This document shows positions 1 to 10,552 of a stretch of 64,000 bases of DNA, piece by piece. How positions within the stretch are numbered: position 1 is the first letter of the stretch; each line of letters starts with the position of its first letter. This DNA is from Rhodothermus profundi (lineage in GTDB: Bacteria > Bacteroidota > Rhodothermia > Rhodothermales > Rhodothermaceae): positions 124,001 through 188,000 of the forward strand of contig NZ_FRAU01000001.1 in assembly GCF_900142415.1 (NCBI RefSeq), written 5' to 3'. The translations under genes and the position numbers were made by a program. The notes below the pieces were generated by a model, which saw only the letters and a program-made list of their open reading frames with translations, did no database searches and had not been told where the DNA came from.

Positions 1-500
1 AGCATCATCAGGGCCGTAGCGCGGGCCAGTCCGACCAGACGAGGCAGCAAGAAGGTGCCGCCGCTGTCCGGAATCAGGCCAATGCGCGCAAAAGCCTGGA
101 TAAACGCAGCATTTTCGGCTGCTACCACAAAGTCGCAGGCCAGGGCAATGTTGGCACCGGCACCTGCAGCGGCTCCGTTGACGGCGGCTACAAAGGGCTT
201 TTCGGTATGACGAATCAGGCGGATGATCGGGTTGTACTGGGCGCGCACGATTTCGCCCAGGTCCGGTGCGGGTTCTCCTTCACGGGGCAGCACGGCCTGC
301 AGGTCCTGTCCGGCGCAGAAGGCGCGTCCCGCACCGGTCAGCACAATGGCACGCACGGCCGGGTCTTGGGCTGCCTGTTGCAGCGCATGGATGGTTTCGT
401 CGGCCATGGGCCGGTGAAAGCTGTTGAGCACGTCCGGCCGGTTCAGCGTCAGTGTGGCTACGCCTGCTGTCACTTCGTAACGGATGAAGCGATAGTCCAT
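1..500 (-). CDS. Enoyl-CoA hydratase/isomerase (crotonase), 3' end cut by window
   Basis: Crotonase-fold enzyme that hydrates or isomerises acyl-CoA thioesters. The reading frame opens with ATG at 500 (MDYRFIRYEV) and runs off the left edge, so only about the first 166 of roughly 260 residues are present. Visible signatures are LTLNRPDVLNSF near the N-terminus, the oxyanion-hole segment AFCAGQDL and the second glycine-rich loop NGAAAGAGANIALACDF. The AGQDL form is typical of the PaaG (ring-opening epoxyphenylacetyl-CoA isomerase) subgroup, but specificity cannot be fixed from this part. It lies in the same direction as dnaG upstream, 185 bases away, so co-transcription is possible but not shown. 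Family assignment is firm; substrate is not. Confidence 0.9.
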   Translation of the reverse strand, partial: MDYRFIRYEVTAGVATLTLNRPDVLNSFHRPMADETIHALQQAAQDPAVRAIVLTGAGRAFCAGQDLQAVLPREGEPAPDLGEIVRAQYNPIIRLIRHTEKPFVAAVNGAAAGAGANIALACDFVVAAENAAFIQAFARIGLIPDSGGTFLLPRLVGLARATALMM

Positions 501-569
501 GGCAATGTTGTGAATTGGAAGCGGTTTTGATCTGAAAGAAAACTTATGAAAGAAGGGACCAAAACGGAA

Positions 570-595
570 AGCCCCGTAGGAGGTAGCCTCCGGCT
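570..595 (-). terminator. Possible hairpin downstream of dnaG
   Basis: A nested inverted repeat (AGCC, then GGAGG-TAG-CCTCC, then GGCT) lies about 90 bases past the dnaG stop. Read leftward it is followed by TTCCGTTTTGG, which is T-rich but not a clean run. It may be a weak terminator between dnaG and the crotonase gene. Confidence 0.3.
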
Positions 596-685
596 CTGCC
601 TTTGCTGAAGCGCGCGGCAGCAGCGTGCCCGTTGAGATCCTGGCGCGCCTGGAAAGGCGGAGAGGCATTCGGGGGCCGGTACAGA

Positions 686-2548
686 TCAGGGACGGGGGAG
701 TAGTTCAGGATTAAGAAAAGCGCGGCGTTCGATCTGACGGCGAAGTTGCAAGATGTGGTTGAGACGGGCAATAATTTCACGCAGACGCGCCTCATTATGC
801 TGCGCGCGCAGTTGTTCTTCTTTGAGCTGGTGAATGAGCTCATCAATACGTTGCAGTTTAAGGCGCATCATTGCATCGGCGGCCGCTTCATAGGCGCGGT
901 CGCGCAGGCGAGGAACAGGAATGCCTTTGCGCGCCCAGTTTTCAGAAGGTTCGTAGGGTTCCATAAGGGCCTCTGTGGCGAGGCGTTGCAGCTCGGGGCC
1001 ATAACGACCTTCCAGGAAGGGGCGTGCGTCAACGGCACCGGTTTCGTACTGTTCAAGCAATCGGGTAATCAGTTGACGAGGGGGGCCTTCGGTGAATTCC
1101 TCCAGCGCCATATGCCCCAGGACAAAGGCAATCATCGGCCGACCTTCTTCCAGCATGAGGCGCACCAGCAGGCGCTCGGCTTCGTGCCAAACGGGAGGAG
1201 GCTGCGGCGGTAGCGACACCGACGTAGAGCGGGGGGAAGGCGCTTCGCGTGCAGGAGCCGTTTCAGTTGCCTGCAGGATTTCCAGAAGGCGAACCGGAGG
1301 AATTTTCAGCAGTTCAGCAGCGCGGCGCACGTAGGGTTCGCGTAGTAGCGGGTCAGGAAGGCGCGCAATAGCCTCCACAATAGTGCGGGCCACTTCGGCT
1401 TCGCCCTCCGGCGTATCGAGCTGTCCCTGACGGCGCGCCAGTTCGTAGTGGAAAGTCACAAAATCCCGGCGGTGGCGCTGCAGATATTCCTGGAAAGCCC
1501 GCGCGCCCTGCGCCCGCACGAACGAATCGGGGTCTTCGCCCGGAGGTAGCGATACCACGTAGACGCTCAGGCCGCGTGCAAGAAACAGTTCAATGCTGCG
1601 CAGGGCTGCCTGCTGGCCGGCCGCATCAGCATCATAGAGCAGTACAACCCGCCGCACATAGCGAGCCAGCAGACGGGCTTGGTCAGGCGTAAGGGCGGTA
1701 CCACTGGTAGCGACTACGTGCTCAATGCCGGCCTGATGCAGCGCGATCACGTCGGTGTAGCCTTCGACCAGAATGGCTTCGCCCTGGGCTCGCAATGCCT
1801 GCCGTGCCTGGTAGAGTCCATAGAGCGTGCGCCCTTTGTGATAGACAGGCGTTTCAGGCGTGTTGATGTACTTAGGCTGGTCTGGATGCGGCGTGAGCAG
1901 CCGTCCACCAAAGCCAACGACCCGGCCGGTATGCGAAAAAATGGGAAACATGAGCCGATGGCGAAAGCGGTCGTAATACCCGGTGCGCTCTTTACGAGGG
2001 AGCACCAGGCCCGCCTGTTCCAGCACCTCTGGCTGGATGCCTGCCTGCGTTGCTGCCTTCAGCAGAGCGTCCCAGGCGTCGGGCGCGTAGCCCAGACCAA
2101 AGCGACGAACCGCTTCCGGACGAATGCCCCGCTGTTTGAGATAAGCGCGAGCAACCTGGCCGATTTCCGGATGGCTTAGCTGCTCAAAGTAAAAGCGGGC
2201 TGCAAAGCGCAACGCATGGTAAAGCGCCGGACGCAAATCATGGGTGTCCTCTTCGCCGTCCGGAAGTGGAATGCCGGCGCGCTCGGCCAGCAGGCGCACG
2301 GCTTCTACGAAGCTGACGCGCTCTATCTGTTGAATAAACGCAAACACATCCCCTCCTACCCCGCATCCGAAGCACTTAAAAATGCCCAGGGTAGGATTGA
2401 CGCTAAAGGACGGCGTCTTTTCTTCATGAAAAGGACATAGCCCGAACCAGTTGGAGCCGCGGCGTCGAAGCGATACGTATTCGCCTACGACCTCGACAAT
2501 ATCGATGGCCGCACGGATGGCTTCAATGGTAGCTTCCGGAATGCGCAT
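686..2548 (-). CDS. dnaG: DNA primase DnaG
   Basis: Synthesises RNA primers for replication. Starting at ATG 2548 (MRIPEATIEAI) the product is 620 residues. The CHC2 zinc ribbon is complete: C38, H41, C59, C62 within CPFHEEKTPSF and FKCFGCG. The RNA-polymerase core follows, with the Toprim domain from about residue 260 (EGYTDV) and the metal-binding LYDADAAG at about 305. The C-terminal third is a helical, variable DnaB-interaction region. The frame remains open for 43 further codons upstream, but MRIPE is the usual family start and the upstream part is not primase-like. No rpoD or rpsU is next to it, unlike the classic macromolecular synthesis operon. Confidence 0.95.
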   Translation of the reverse strand: MRIPEATIEAIRAAIDIVEVVGEYVSLRRRGSNWFGLCPFHEEKTPSFSVNPTLGIFKCFGCGVGGDVFAFIQQIERVSFVEAVRLLAERAGIPLPDGEEDTHDLRPALYHALRFAARFYFEQLSHPEIGQVARAYLKQRGIRPEAVRRFGLGYAPDAWDALLKAATQAGIQPEVLEQAGLVLPRKERTGYYDRFRHRLMFPIFSHTGRVVGFGGRLLTPHPDQPKYINTPETPVYHKGRTLYGLYQARQALRAQGEAILVEGYTDVIALHQAGIEHVVATSGTALTPDQARLLARYVRRVVLLYDADAAGQQAALRSIELFLARGLSVYVVSLPPGEDPDSFVRAQGARAFQEYLQRHRRDFVTFHYELARRQGQLDTPEGEAEVARTIVEAIARLPDPLLREPYVRRAAELLKIPPVRLLEILQATETAPAREAPSPRSTSVSLPPQPPPVWHEAERLLVRLMLEEGRPMIAFVLGHMALEEFTEGPPRQLITRLLEQYETGAVDARPFLEGRYGPELQRLATEALMEPYEPSENWARKGIPVPRLRDRAYEAAADAMMRLKLQRIDELIHQLKEEQLRAQHNEARLREIIARLNHILQLRRQIERRAFLNPELLPRP

Positions 2549-2760
2549 GGCTATGGGGCAATCGCAGCGCGCCTGGGTCCAGGATGTACGCCAGGCGCGC
2601 CATCTCGGGTCCGGCGCGCGCCGCGTTAAAAATGCAGCCTGGTTGGAGATGGTTAGAGAAGCGTACGCCAGACCCACTGCGAAGCACCGTCAACGGCTTC
2701 GCCCCATGCACCACAGGTGCGCCGGCTTAATCTAAACAGAGATATTTTAATCGGTGGCAG

Positions 2761-3303
2761 TTAAATAGCGCCCGATTCGACGGAAGCGTCGGGTCCTTCA
2801 GGTCCCTTCTTAAACGTAGCGGCACCGATTGCCCCACCAATTAATCCGATAAGCCCTCCAATGACAGCGCCAAACAGCAGCCCGAGAGGTCCAGAAACGG
2901 CACGGATCCAGCGAAGCGCCATCTCGGCCTGCTCGGGAGGCATTTCGCTCAACTGTCCACTGGCTTCCATTACGGCAACAGGATCCGGCAGGATGCCTAT
3001 GCGAATTAGCAGGAAGGCCAGTATGCCTCCAATAAGGGCGGCGGCAATGCCGGCCAGCAGACCCATCAGGGCCCCCTGGCCACCGGGAAGGGTTACCTGA
3101 TGCGCATTGGTATAGTGCCAGACGGCCAGCATGCCAGCTCCTAGATACAGCAAACAGGCGAGGCAACCGCCCACCACGGGAATTTGAGAGATCAGCACAT
3201 TGGCAACGCCAATGACCGCGCCACCCAGCAAGATGGAAGGTAGCTTCTCTGCCATAAGCTCTTCAGGGATTGGGTTAGTGAATGTTACGTGGCTTTCCTT
3301 CAA
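2761..3303 (-). CDS. Small integral membrane protein, unrecognised family
   Basis: Encodes up to 180 residues with about four hydrophobic segments, two of them very glycine-rich (GGAVIGVANVLISQIPVVGG near residue 30 and FGAVIGGLIGLIGGAIGAA near residue 150). The distal start is a TTG at 3303; an internal ATG at 3255 (MAEKLPSILL) begins directly before the first membrane segment and may be the true start, giving 164 residues. I do not recognise a specific family; glycine-zipper-like helices suggest packed or oligomeric membrane helices. It sits 12 bases downstream of the DUF2085 gene on the same strand, so the two probably form one transcript. Function unknown. Confidence 0.7.
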   Translation of the reverse strand: MKESHVTFTNPIPEELMAEKLPSILLGGAVIGVANVLISQIPVVGGCLACLLYLGAGMLAVWHYTNAHQVTLPGGQGALMGLLAGIAAALIGGILAFLLIRIGILPDPVAVMEASGQLSEMPPEQAEMALRWIRAVSGPLGLLFGAVIGGLIGLIGGAIGAATFKKGPEGPDASVESGAI

Positions 3304-3315
3304 CAGGATGGTGTG

Positions 3316-3783
3316 CTATGCCGGCTGGGGGGGCGCCTTTCGCGGCGCATGGCAGAGGGTTGCTGTGAGTAGCAGCCCCACCACAAGGCCAAACCAGAGG
3401 CCGGTGAGCGTGCGGCTAAGCGGCGTGTTGTTCCATAGCTGAAGGATTTGCAGCCCCCAATCCAACGCAGGGGGAAATAACGCAACAACCAGCAGCCAAC
3501 GTGCCTGCCGGTACATCCAGGCTGCCCTGGCGCCAAACATTGGCAGTAGCAGAGCTCCCAGGAAGAGGCCGGTGTAGATGCCATAGCACCGCTGGCAGAC
3601 AGCCAGTTGGACGCCGTCGATCCAGAAGGAGCGGTCGGGTAGTTGATGGCACAGGGGGGCAAAGGCGGCCATGAGCAGCGCGCGCGCAGAAGGTGAGACA
3701 AAGGGAGGTAACGAGACCAGCAAAAGCAACAGACCCGAGACGCCAAGCGCTACGTAGCGACCCCCGTTGGATTGTAACGCCAT
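3316..3783 (-). CDS. DUF2085 membrane protein
   Basis: A 155-residue protein with about four membrane segments. It carries the DUF2085 hallmarks: PLCHQLPDRSF with C45-H46, and CQRCYGIYTG with C63 and C66 at the start of a membrane helix. The paired Cys and His residues look able to bind a metal or form a disulfide, but the biochemical role of the family is unknown. The start is ATG 3783. A TAnnTTTT-like box lies about 33 bases upstream on the same strand. It is divergent from groES and leads the short operon with the membrane protein behind it. Confidence 0.85.
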   Translation of the reverse strand: MALQSNGGRYVALGVSGLLLLLVSLPPFVSPSARALLMAAFAPLCHQLPDRSFWIDGVQLAVCQRCYGIYTGLFLGALLLPMFGARAAWMYRQARWLLVVALFPPALDWGLQILQLWNNTPLSRTLTGLWFGLVVGLLLTATLCHAPRKAPPQPA

Positions 3784-3909
3784 GGTAATAAAACCAGTGA
3801 TGAACCGTGACCTTTTAAAAGCTACACATTTTGCCCGATCTATGCCAGTTTGTTTTGTGATTTCTTCACCGGACTTCGGAACTCCCCCGAAAAACGAGCG
3901 GTTGAAGGC

Positions 3910-3936
3910 TTAGCACTCTCAAGAGGAGAGTGCTAA
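3910..3936 (+). promoter_or_regulatory. CIRCE operator (HrcA binding site)
   Basis: A perfect match to the canonical inverted repeat: TTAGCACTC, nine bases, GAGTGCTAA. CIRCE is the binding site of the heat-shock repressor HrcA. It lies 70 bases before the groES start, so groESL is expected to be under HrcA control. No hrcA gene is in this window. Confidence 0.97.
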
Positions 3937-4005
3937 CAAATCTTGATCGTTTCTTTAAAAGCGGGGTTGCAACGTCCACCCATAAACCCAACGGAGGAGC
4001 GCGGT

Positions 4006-4305
4006 ATGGCAAAGGTTAAGATCAAACCGCTCAGCGACCGTGTGGTGATCAAGCCGGAGCCACCGGAGGAGAAGACCGAAAGCGGTCTGTACATTCCGGA
4101 CACGGCGAAGGAAAAGCCGCAGCGGGGTACGGTGATCGCCGTCGGTCCCGGTCGTGTGGAGAACGGGACGAAGATCGAAATGAGCGTTAAGGAGGGAGAT
4201 AAGGTGCTGTATGGCAAGTATGCCGGCACCGAGATTACGATCGACGGCGAAGAGTACCTCATTATGCGGGAGACGGATATCCTGGGTATTATTGAAGAGA
4301 AGTAA
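4006..4305 (+). CDS. groES: Co-chaperonin GroES
   Basis: Forms the heptameric lid of the GroEL chamber. The ATG at 4006 is preceded by GGAGG a few bases upstream and begins [13 protein letters not shown], the usual GroES start, giving 99 residues. The frame is open for 21 codons further upstream across the leader, which I exclude. The mobile-loop region ([13 protein letters not shown], about residues 18-30) and the C-terminal [12 protein letters not shown]...DILGII are intact. It is 87 bases before groEL and behind a perfect CIRCE operator. Confidence 0.98.
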   Translation: MAKVKIKPLSDRVVIKPEPPEEKTESGLYIPDTAKEKPQRGTVIAVGPGRVENGTKIEMSVKEGDKVLYGKYAGTEITIDGEEYLIMRETDILGIIEEK

Positions 4306-4368
4306 GCGCTGCGAGACGATTCGTGGCGCTTTTTTCGTGAACCGTTGTCCGGAAAACCGGTGAGCTGA

Positions 4369-6015
<1,647 letters not shown>

Positions 6016-6044
6016 GCGCGCCCTGACACACCCCCGCAACCCCG

Positions 6045-6082
6045 AAGCGGGGCTGCCGCACCAGGCAGCCCCGCTTTATTTT
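6045..6082 (+). terminator. Rho-independent terminator after groEL
   Basis: A perfect 13-base-pair stem (arms 6045-6057 and 6064-6076, six-base loop) followed by TATTTT. It lies 30 bases past the groEL stop and 14 bases from the dnaE stop on the other strand. The arms begin with AA and end with TT, so it may act in both directions. Confidence 0.9.
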
Positions 6083-6095
6083 GCGTCGGGCCATG

Positions 6096-9000
6096 CTACG
6101 ACGGTACCGGCATGGCCAGGCGACGGCTTTCCAGGCGAACCGCCTCGGGACCGAAAAGCTGGAGCGTCTGCTGCATGAGCGCGTCGCTGAGTTCAATCAG
6201 GCAGCGCCGGCTGAGCAGCCGCTGACGCCCACCGGGAAAGTCGTCGCTGAGCAGGTCAAAGTATAGCTTGCACCGGCCCGGATGGGCCCGACAGAGCGCA
6301 TGAAAGCGATCGATCTGCTCCGGATGCACCTGCTCCAGATCAAGTTGCACCACAAGCGCCTCGACCAGCTCGTCACGCACCTTCCACATCGGCCACAGTT
6401 CGTCCACCAGTATCTTGACGCTGCCTCCGCGCACTTCAACCTGTCCTTCAACCAGCACGACCGCATCCACTTCCAGGTGGGGCATGACGCGCTCCAACAC
6501 CGAAGAGAAGATGACCAGCTCTCCCTGACCGGTAAAGTCTTCAATGGTCGCAAAGGCCAGCGGACGACCATTGCGGCCGATGCGCCGCTGCACTTCGGTA
6601 AGAATCCCACAGATGCGATGACGGGGCCGCATCGGACGGCTTGCGTGACCGTTTGCCGTACCGTTAGCTGATCCATTCCGGGGGACCTCTTCCTCCTTCA
6701 GCGTGCGGGAAAGCTCGGCCAACGTGGTGGTAGCAAAGGCATTAACCTCGGCGCGATACGCTTCAAGTGGGTGTCCGGTCACGTAAAAGCCAATTAGCTC
6801 CCGCTCCTCCTTCAGGCAACGGGCGCGCGACCAGGGCTCCACGACCGGCAGATTGGGAGGGGGTAAAGCGGTGCGCGTGCCGCTTTCTCCAAAGAGGGAA
6901 GCCTGCCCCGCCATCTGGTCGGCCTGCACTTTCTGGGCATATTGCACAGCCAGATCAATCGCTTCGACAAGCTGCGCCCGATGCCCCTCCAGCTCGTCAA
7001 GCGCACCTGCACGCGCCAGCGATTCCAGCACTTTCTTGTTGACAACGCGCAGGTCCAGATGGCGCACCAGGTCAAAAATTGTGTGGAACGGCCCATGCTT
7101 TTCTCGGGCTTTGAGGATGGCCTCAATGGCGCCCAGGCCGACCCCTTTGATGGCGCCCAGACCAAACCGAATGCGCCCCTCCTCAACCGTAAAATGGGCC
7201 TGGCTTCGGTTGATCGAAGGCGGCAGCAGCTCCAGCCCCATGCGGCGCGCCTCGTCAAGCACCACCGCCAGCTTCTTCGTGTCGCCCATTTCGCTGGTCA
7301 TCGCCGCCGCCATGAACTCGGCCGGGAAATTGGCTTTCAGATAGGCGGTCTGATAGGCCACGATGGAATAAGCTGCCGAGTGCGACTTGTTGAACCCGTA
7401 CCCGGCGAACTTTTCCATCATGTCAAAGATTTCATCGGCTTTTTCCGTAGAGATTCCGTGCAGACGGGCCGCTCCTTCGCGAAAGATTTCCCGCTGCCGC
7501 CGCATTTCTTCCACCTTTTTTTTACCCATGGCCCGCCGGAGCAAGTCGGCCTGGCCCAGGGTGTAGCCCGCAATGACCCGGGCCATTTCCATGACCTGTT
7601 CCTGATAAACCGGGATGCCATAGGTGTTTTTAAGAACAGGTTCGAGCAGGGGATGGGGGTACTCCACCGGCTCCAGCCCGTGCTTGCGGGCAATGTAATT
7701 GGGGATCAGGTCCATAGGGCCCGGCCGGTAGAGGGCGTTCATGGCGATCAGGTCGTCAATGGACGTTGGCTTGAGCTTGCGCAGCCACTCGCGCATCCCT
7801 TCGGATTCAAACTGGAAGATGGCCACCGTCTCGCCTCGCTGAAACAGCGCAAATGTTTTGGGGTCATCCAGGGGAATTTCGTCCAGGTCGATGTCAATGC
7901 CGTGGTTTTCTTTGATGAGTTGCAGCGTATCGTTGAGAATGGTGAGTGTTTTCAGCCCGAGAAAGTCCATCTTGAGGAGACCGAACTCCTCAATCCATTT
8001 ACCGTCGTACTGGGTGGTGACCGTGTCGTTGTCTTTGCCTTTGGCAATGGCTACCGGGACGTAGTCGTGCACCCGGCCTGGTGCAATGATGACGCCCGCG
8101 GCGTGCACGCCGGTGTGCCGCACGGAGCCTTCCAGCACCTCAGCGTAGTGGAGCAGCTTGCGGATCTGCGGATCATTGCTTTCCTTGAGCGCGCGGAGCT
8201 CGGGCACCTCCTCGTAGGCGGTGGCGAGCGTCACTTTGGGGCCGTCCGGAATGAGCTTGGCAATGCGGTCGGCTTCGGCCAGCGGAATGCCCAGCACACG
8301 GGCCACGTCGCGGATGGCCATCTTGGCCCCCATGGTACCAAAGGTGATGATCTGGCAGACGTTCTCGCGGCCGTATTTCTGCACGACGTAGTCGATCACC
8401 TTCCCGCGGCCCCGGTCGTCAAAGTCGATATCGATATCGGGCATGGAGACGCGCTCCGGGTTGAGAAAGCGCTCGAAGAGCAGGTCGTACTTGAGCGGAT
8501 CGATGTTCGTGATGCCCAGGCAGTAGGCCACCGCACTGCCGGCTGCTGAGCCGCGGCCTGGACCGACGCGCACGCCAAGCCGACGGGCAGCGGTGGTGAA
8601 ATCCTGCACAATCAGGAAGTAGCCGGCGTAGCCCATCTTCTTGATGATGGCCAGTTCGTGTTCGATGCGCTCGGCCACTTCCTGGGGCAGCGGGTCGCCG
8701 TAGCGGCGGCGGGCCCCTTCAAAGACCAGATCCCGCAGGTAGGCATCCATGTCGCCGTTGTATTCCGGCGGGATCGGGTAGTGCGGCATGAGCAGTTTGC
8801 CGGTTGGAAGCTGGAAGCGGCATTTGTCGGCCACTTCGCCCGTAGTGGCCATCATTTCGTCAACCAGGCGGGGCTCAATATCGGCCAGGAGCGCCTGGCG
8901 CATTTCGGCCGGACTTTTCAGGTAGAACTGGTCGTTGTCGAAGCGCATGCGGTTGGGATCCGACAGATCCTTACCCGTCTGGAGGCAGAGTAGCACGTCG

Positions 9001-9641
9001 TGGGCCTCGGCGTCCGTGCGGTCCACGTAGTGCACGTCGTTGGTGGCAATGACCTTGACGCCATACTCCCGGGCCCACCGGAGCAGAATAGCATTGACTT
9101 TTTTCTGGTCCGGCAGTCCGTGATCCTGGATTTCGATGTAGTAATCCTCGCCAAAAAGCTCCAGGTACCACTCAAAGATTTTCCGGGCAGCCGCTTCGCC
9201 TTTATGGAGGAGCGTCTGGGGGATTTCTCCCTGCAGGCAGCAGGTCGTTGCAATTAATCCTTCATGGTACTGCGCCAGCAGCTCGTGGTCGATGCGGGGC
9301 TTGTAGTAGTAACCTTCAAGATAGGAGATGGAGGAGAGCTTGATCAGGTTGCGATAGCCAGTTTCGTTCTTGGCGAGCAGCACCTGATGGTAGCGGGTGC
9401 GCTCGCTGCGATCGTGGCGACTGGCAGGGGTCAGATAAAACTCACAGCCGATGATGGGCTGAATGCCCATCTTTTCAGCCGTGCGGCAGAATTCGGGCAC
9501 GCCAAACAGATTGCCATGGTCAGTGATGGCAAGGGCTTCAATTTCATATTCGGCGGCGCGCTCCAGCAACGTTTGAATGCGAGCAGCTCCATCCAACAGG
9601 GAATACTGGGTATGGCAATGCAGATGACTGAAGCGATGCAT
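6096..9641 (-). CDS. dnaE: DNA polymerase III alpha subunit DnaE
   Basis: The replicative polymerase catalytic subunit, 1181 residues, full length for the DnaE1 type. The N-terminal PHP domain starts HCHTQYSLLDG (residues 8-18) with ITDHGNLFGV after it. The polymerase palm has GPGRGSAAGS (about residue 360) and the catalytic PDIDIDFDD (about 400), with DFLGLKTLTIL near 557. The helix-hairpin-helix segment and the OB-fold (ICGILTEVQRRIG, from about 1010) are present. There is no embedded exonuclease domain, so proofreading must come from a separate protein. Its start at 9641 faces the ArgB-like gene divergently; its end meets groEL. Confidence 0.97.
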   Translation of the reverse strand: MHRFSHLHCHTQYSLLDGAARIQTLLERAAEYEIEALAITDHGNLFGVPEFCRTAEKMGIQPIIGCEFYLTPASRHDRSERTRYHQVLLAKNETGYRNLIKLSSISYLEGYYYKPRIDHELLAQYHEGLIATTCCLQGEIPQTLLHKGEAAARKIFEWYLELFGEDYYIEIQDHGLPDQKKVNAILLRWAREYGVKVIATNDVHYVDRTDAEAHDVLLCLQTGKDLSDPNRMRFDNDQFYLKSPAEMRQALLADIEPRLVDEMMATTGEVADKCRFQLPTGKLLMPHYPIPPEYNGDMDAYLRDLVFEGARRRYGDPLPQEVAERIEHELAIIKKMGYAGYFLIVQDFTTAARRLGVRVGPGRGSAAGSAVAYCLGITNIDPLKYDLLFERFLNPERVSMPDIDIDFDDRGRGKVIDYVVQKYGRENVCQIITFGTMGAKMAIRDVARVLGIPLAEADRIAKLIPDGPKVTLATAYEEVPELRALKESNDPQIRKLLHYAEVLEGSVRHTGVHAAGVIIAPGRVHDYVPVAIAKGKDNDTVTTQYDGKWIEEFGLLKMDFLGLKTLTILNDTLQLIKENHGIDIDLDEIPLDDPKTFALFQRGETVAIFQFESEGMREWLRKLKPTSIDDLIAMNALYRPGPMDLIPNYIARKHGLEPVEYPHPLLEPVLKNTYGIPVYQEQVMEMARVIAGYTLGQADLLRRAMGKKKVEEMRRQREIFREGAARLHGISTEKADEIFDMMEKFAGYGFNKSHSAAYSIVAYQTAYLKANFPAEFMAAAMTSEMGDTKKLAVVLDEARRMGLELLPPSINRSQAHFTVEEGRIRFGLGAIKGVGLGAIEAILKAREKHGPFHTIFDLVRHLDLRVVNKKVLESLARAGALDELEGHRAQLVEAIDLAVQYAQKVQADQMAGQASLFGESGTRTALPPPNLPVVEPWSRARCLKEERELIGFYVTGHPLEAYRAEVNAFATTTLAELSRTLKEEEVPRNGSANGTANGHASRPMRPRHRICGILTEVQRRIGRNGRPLAFATIEDFTGQGELVIFSSVLERVMPHLEVDAVVLVEGQVEVRGGSVKILVDELWPMWKVRDELVEALVVQLDLEQVHPEQIDRFHALCRAHPGRCKLYFDLLSDDFPGGRQRLLSRRCLIELSDALMQQTLQLFGPEAVRLESRRLAMPVPS

Positions 9642-9798
9642 AGAGGCCCGAAGGTGATTGGGGTTGGCAACTCTCCCGTGGTGGCTGGTTTAAAGAACGA
9701 AGTGGCATGCTAGGATGCAAGGGGCCGATGGCGAATCTTTCCGACAGATGCCTGCGTTGGCGCCGCATCGTCGTAGAACATTGAAGGGGCGCGCAGCC

Positions 9799-10428
9799 AT
9801 GCCAGTTGGTCTGTTATATCTGGATGAAGGACATCTTGAGGATCTGTTGCTGGTGCAGCGCCTGGCCCAGGTGCTGAAGCAGTTGCCAGCCCCCCTGGTG
9901 CTGGTACATGGCAGTGGAGGACGGGCGGAGCAGTTGCTGGAGGCGGAAGGATATGTGCCGGAGCGTCGGGCGGGGGTGCTAGTAGCCCATACCGATCGGG
10001 AACGGATGCTTATTGAGCGAGGCATTCGCGAAACCAACCAGCGCCTGGTGGCCGGGCTGAATGAACTGCTAATTCCAGCCGTAGGCATTCAGGGCAGTGA
10101 TCGGGGATTGCTGCGGCGCGAACGGACGGGAACGCTACAGGTAGGCCACATAGCATGGCTGGCGCGACTCCTGCACCAGGGCGTCTGGCCCGTTGTGTCC
10201 ACTCTGGTGCAGGCAGCAACACAGCAGGTCGTGGAAGCACCGGCGGCTGAGGTGCTCCGTGCACTGGCCAGCGCCTGGGCATCGGATGCTGTTGTTCTCC
10301 TGCTAACAGATCGGCAGGGACAGGTGGCAGACGCGGCCGTAGCAACCGCATGCCAACAGCAACACCTCAGAACCTGGCGCGGCCAATTAGAGAAGCTTCC
10401 GGAAGCGCTGAAACAGGAAGTTTTTTAA
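9799..10428 (+). CDS. Acetylglutamate-kinase-like (amino acid kinase fold) protein, degenerate
   Basis: A 209-residue protein from ATG 9799, which is preceded by AAGGGG; the frame is open 28 codons further up. The order of segments follows ArgB: VLVHGSGGRAEQLLEAEG like the HGGG substrate loop, VAHTDRERMLIERGIRE like the TD...VEMVLAGK helix, PAVGIQGSDRGLL like AVGLSGKDGGL, and VVLLLTDRQGQV like LTDVPGV. The N-terminal Lys-x-Gly-Gly phosphate-binding motif is absent (VGLLYLDEGH instead) and HGGG is HGSG. At 209 residues it is also shorter than ArgB (about 260-300). I infer an amino acid kinase paralogue that may have lost catalysis. No other arginine or lysine biosynthesis gene is near. Confidence 0.75.
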   Translation: MPVGLLYLDEGHLEDLLLVQRLAQVLKQLPAPLVLVHGSGGRAEQLLEAEGYVPERRAGVLVAHTDRERMLIERGIRETNQRLVAGLNELLIPAVGIQGSDRGLLRRERTGTLQVGHIAWLARLLHQGVWPVVSTLVQAATQQVVEAPAAEVLRALASAWASDAVVLLLTDRQGQVADAAVATACQQQHLRTWRGQLEKLPEALKQEVF

Positions 10429-10448
10429 TGATTCTGTTTCCCCTCTGC

Positions 10449-10454
10449 TTGACA
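10449..10454 (+). promoter_or_regulatory. Possible -35 element for the Hc1-like gene
   Basis: TTGACA lies about 100 bases before the small Hc1 gene, in a 124-base gap. The region 15-17 bases further on (TTAAGT) is only a poor -10 match, so the promoter call is tentative. Confidence 0.3.
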
Positions 10455-10494
10455 CAATACGTGCAGTATGTTAAGTTGGTGAACAAATAGCAGC

Positions 10495-10516
10495 GCACTC
10501 GTAGGTACATGAGTGC
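10495..10516 (+). repeat. Inverted repeat in the leader of the Hc1-like gene
   Basis: GCACTC, ten bases, GAGTGC: a six-base inverted repeat whose arms equal the core of the CIRCE arms seen before groES, but with a ten-base spacer and no matching flanks. It could be a degenerate operator or a hairpin in the 5' leader. Confidence 0.4.
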
Positions 10517-10552
10517 CCATTCCCTGAAACCAAAAACCGAAGGAGGTCTCCT

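Noticed and set aside
2698-2730. tRNA-like or riboswitch-like fold before dnaG
   Set aside because: Only a GCACC-ACA-GGTGC stem; no cloverleaf, CCA end or T-loop signature.
6942-8549. Long plus-strand open frame (535 residues) inside dnaE
   Set aside because: It lies wholly opposite the certain dnaE gene, has no recognisable domain, and its length follows from the GC-rich codon bias of dnaE.
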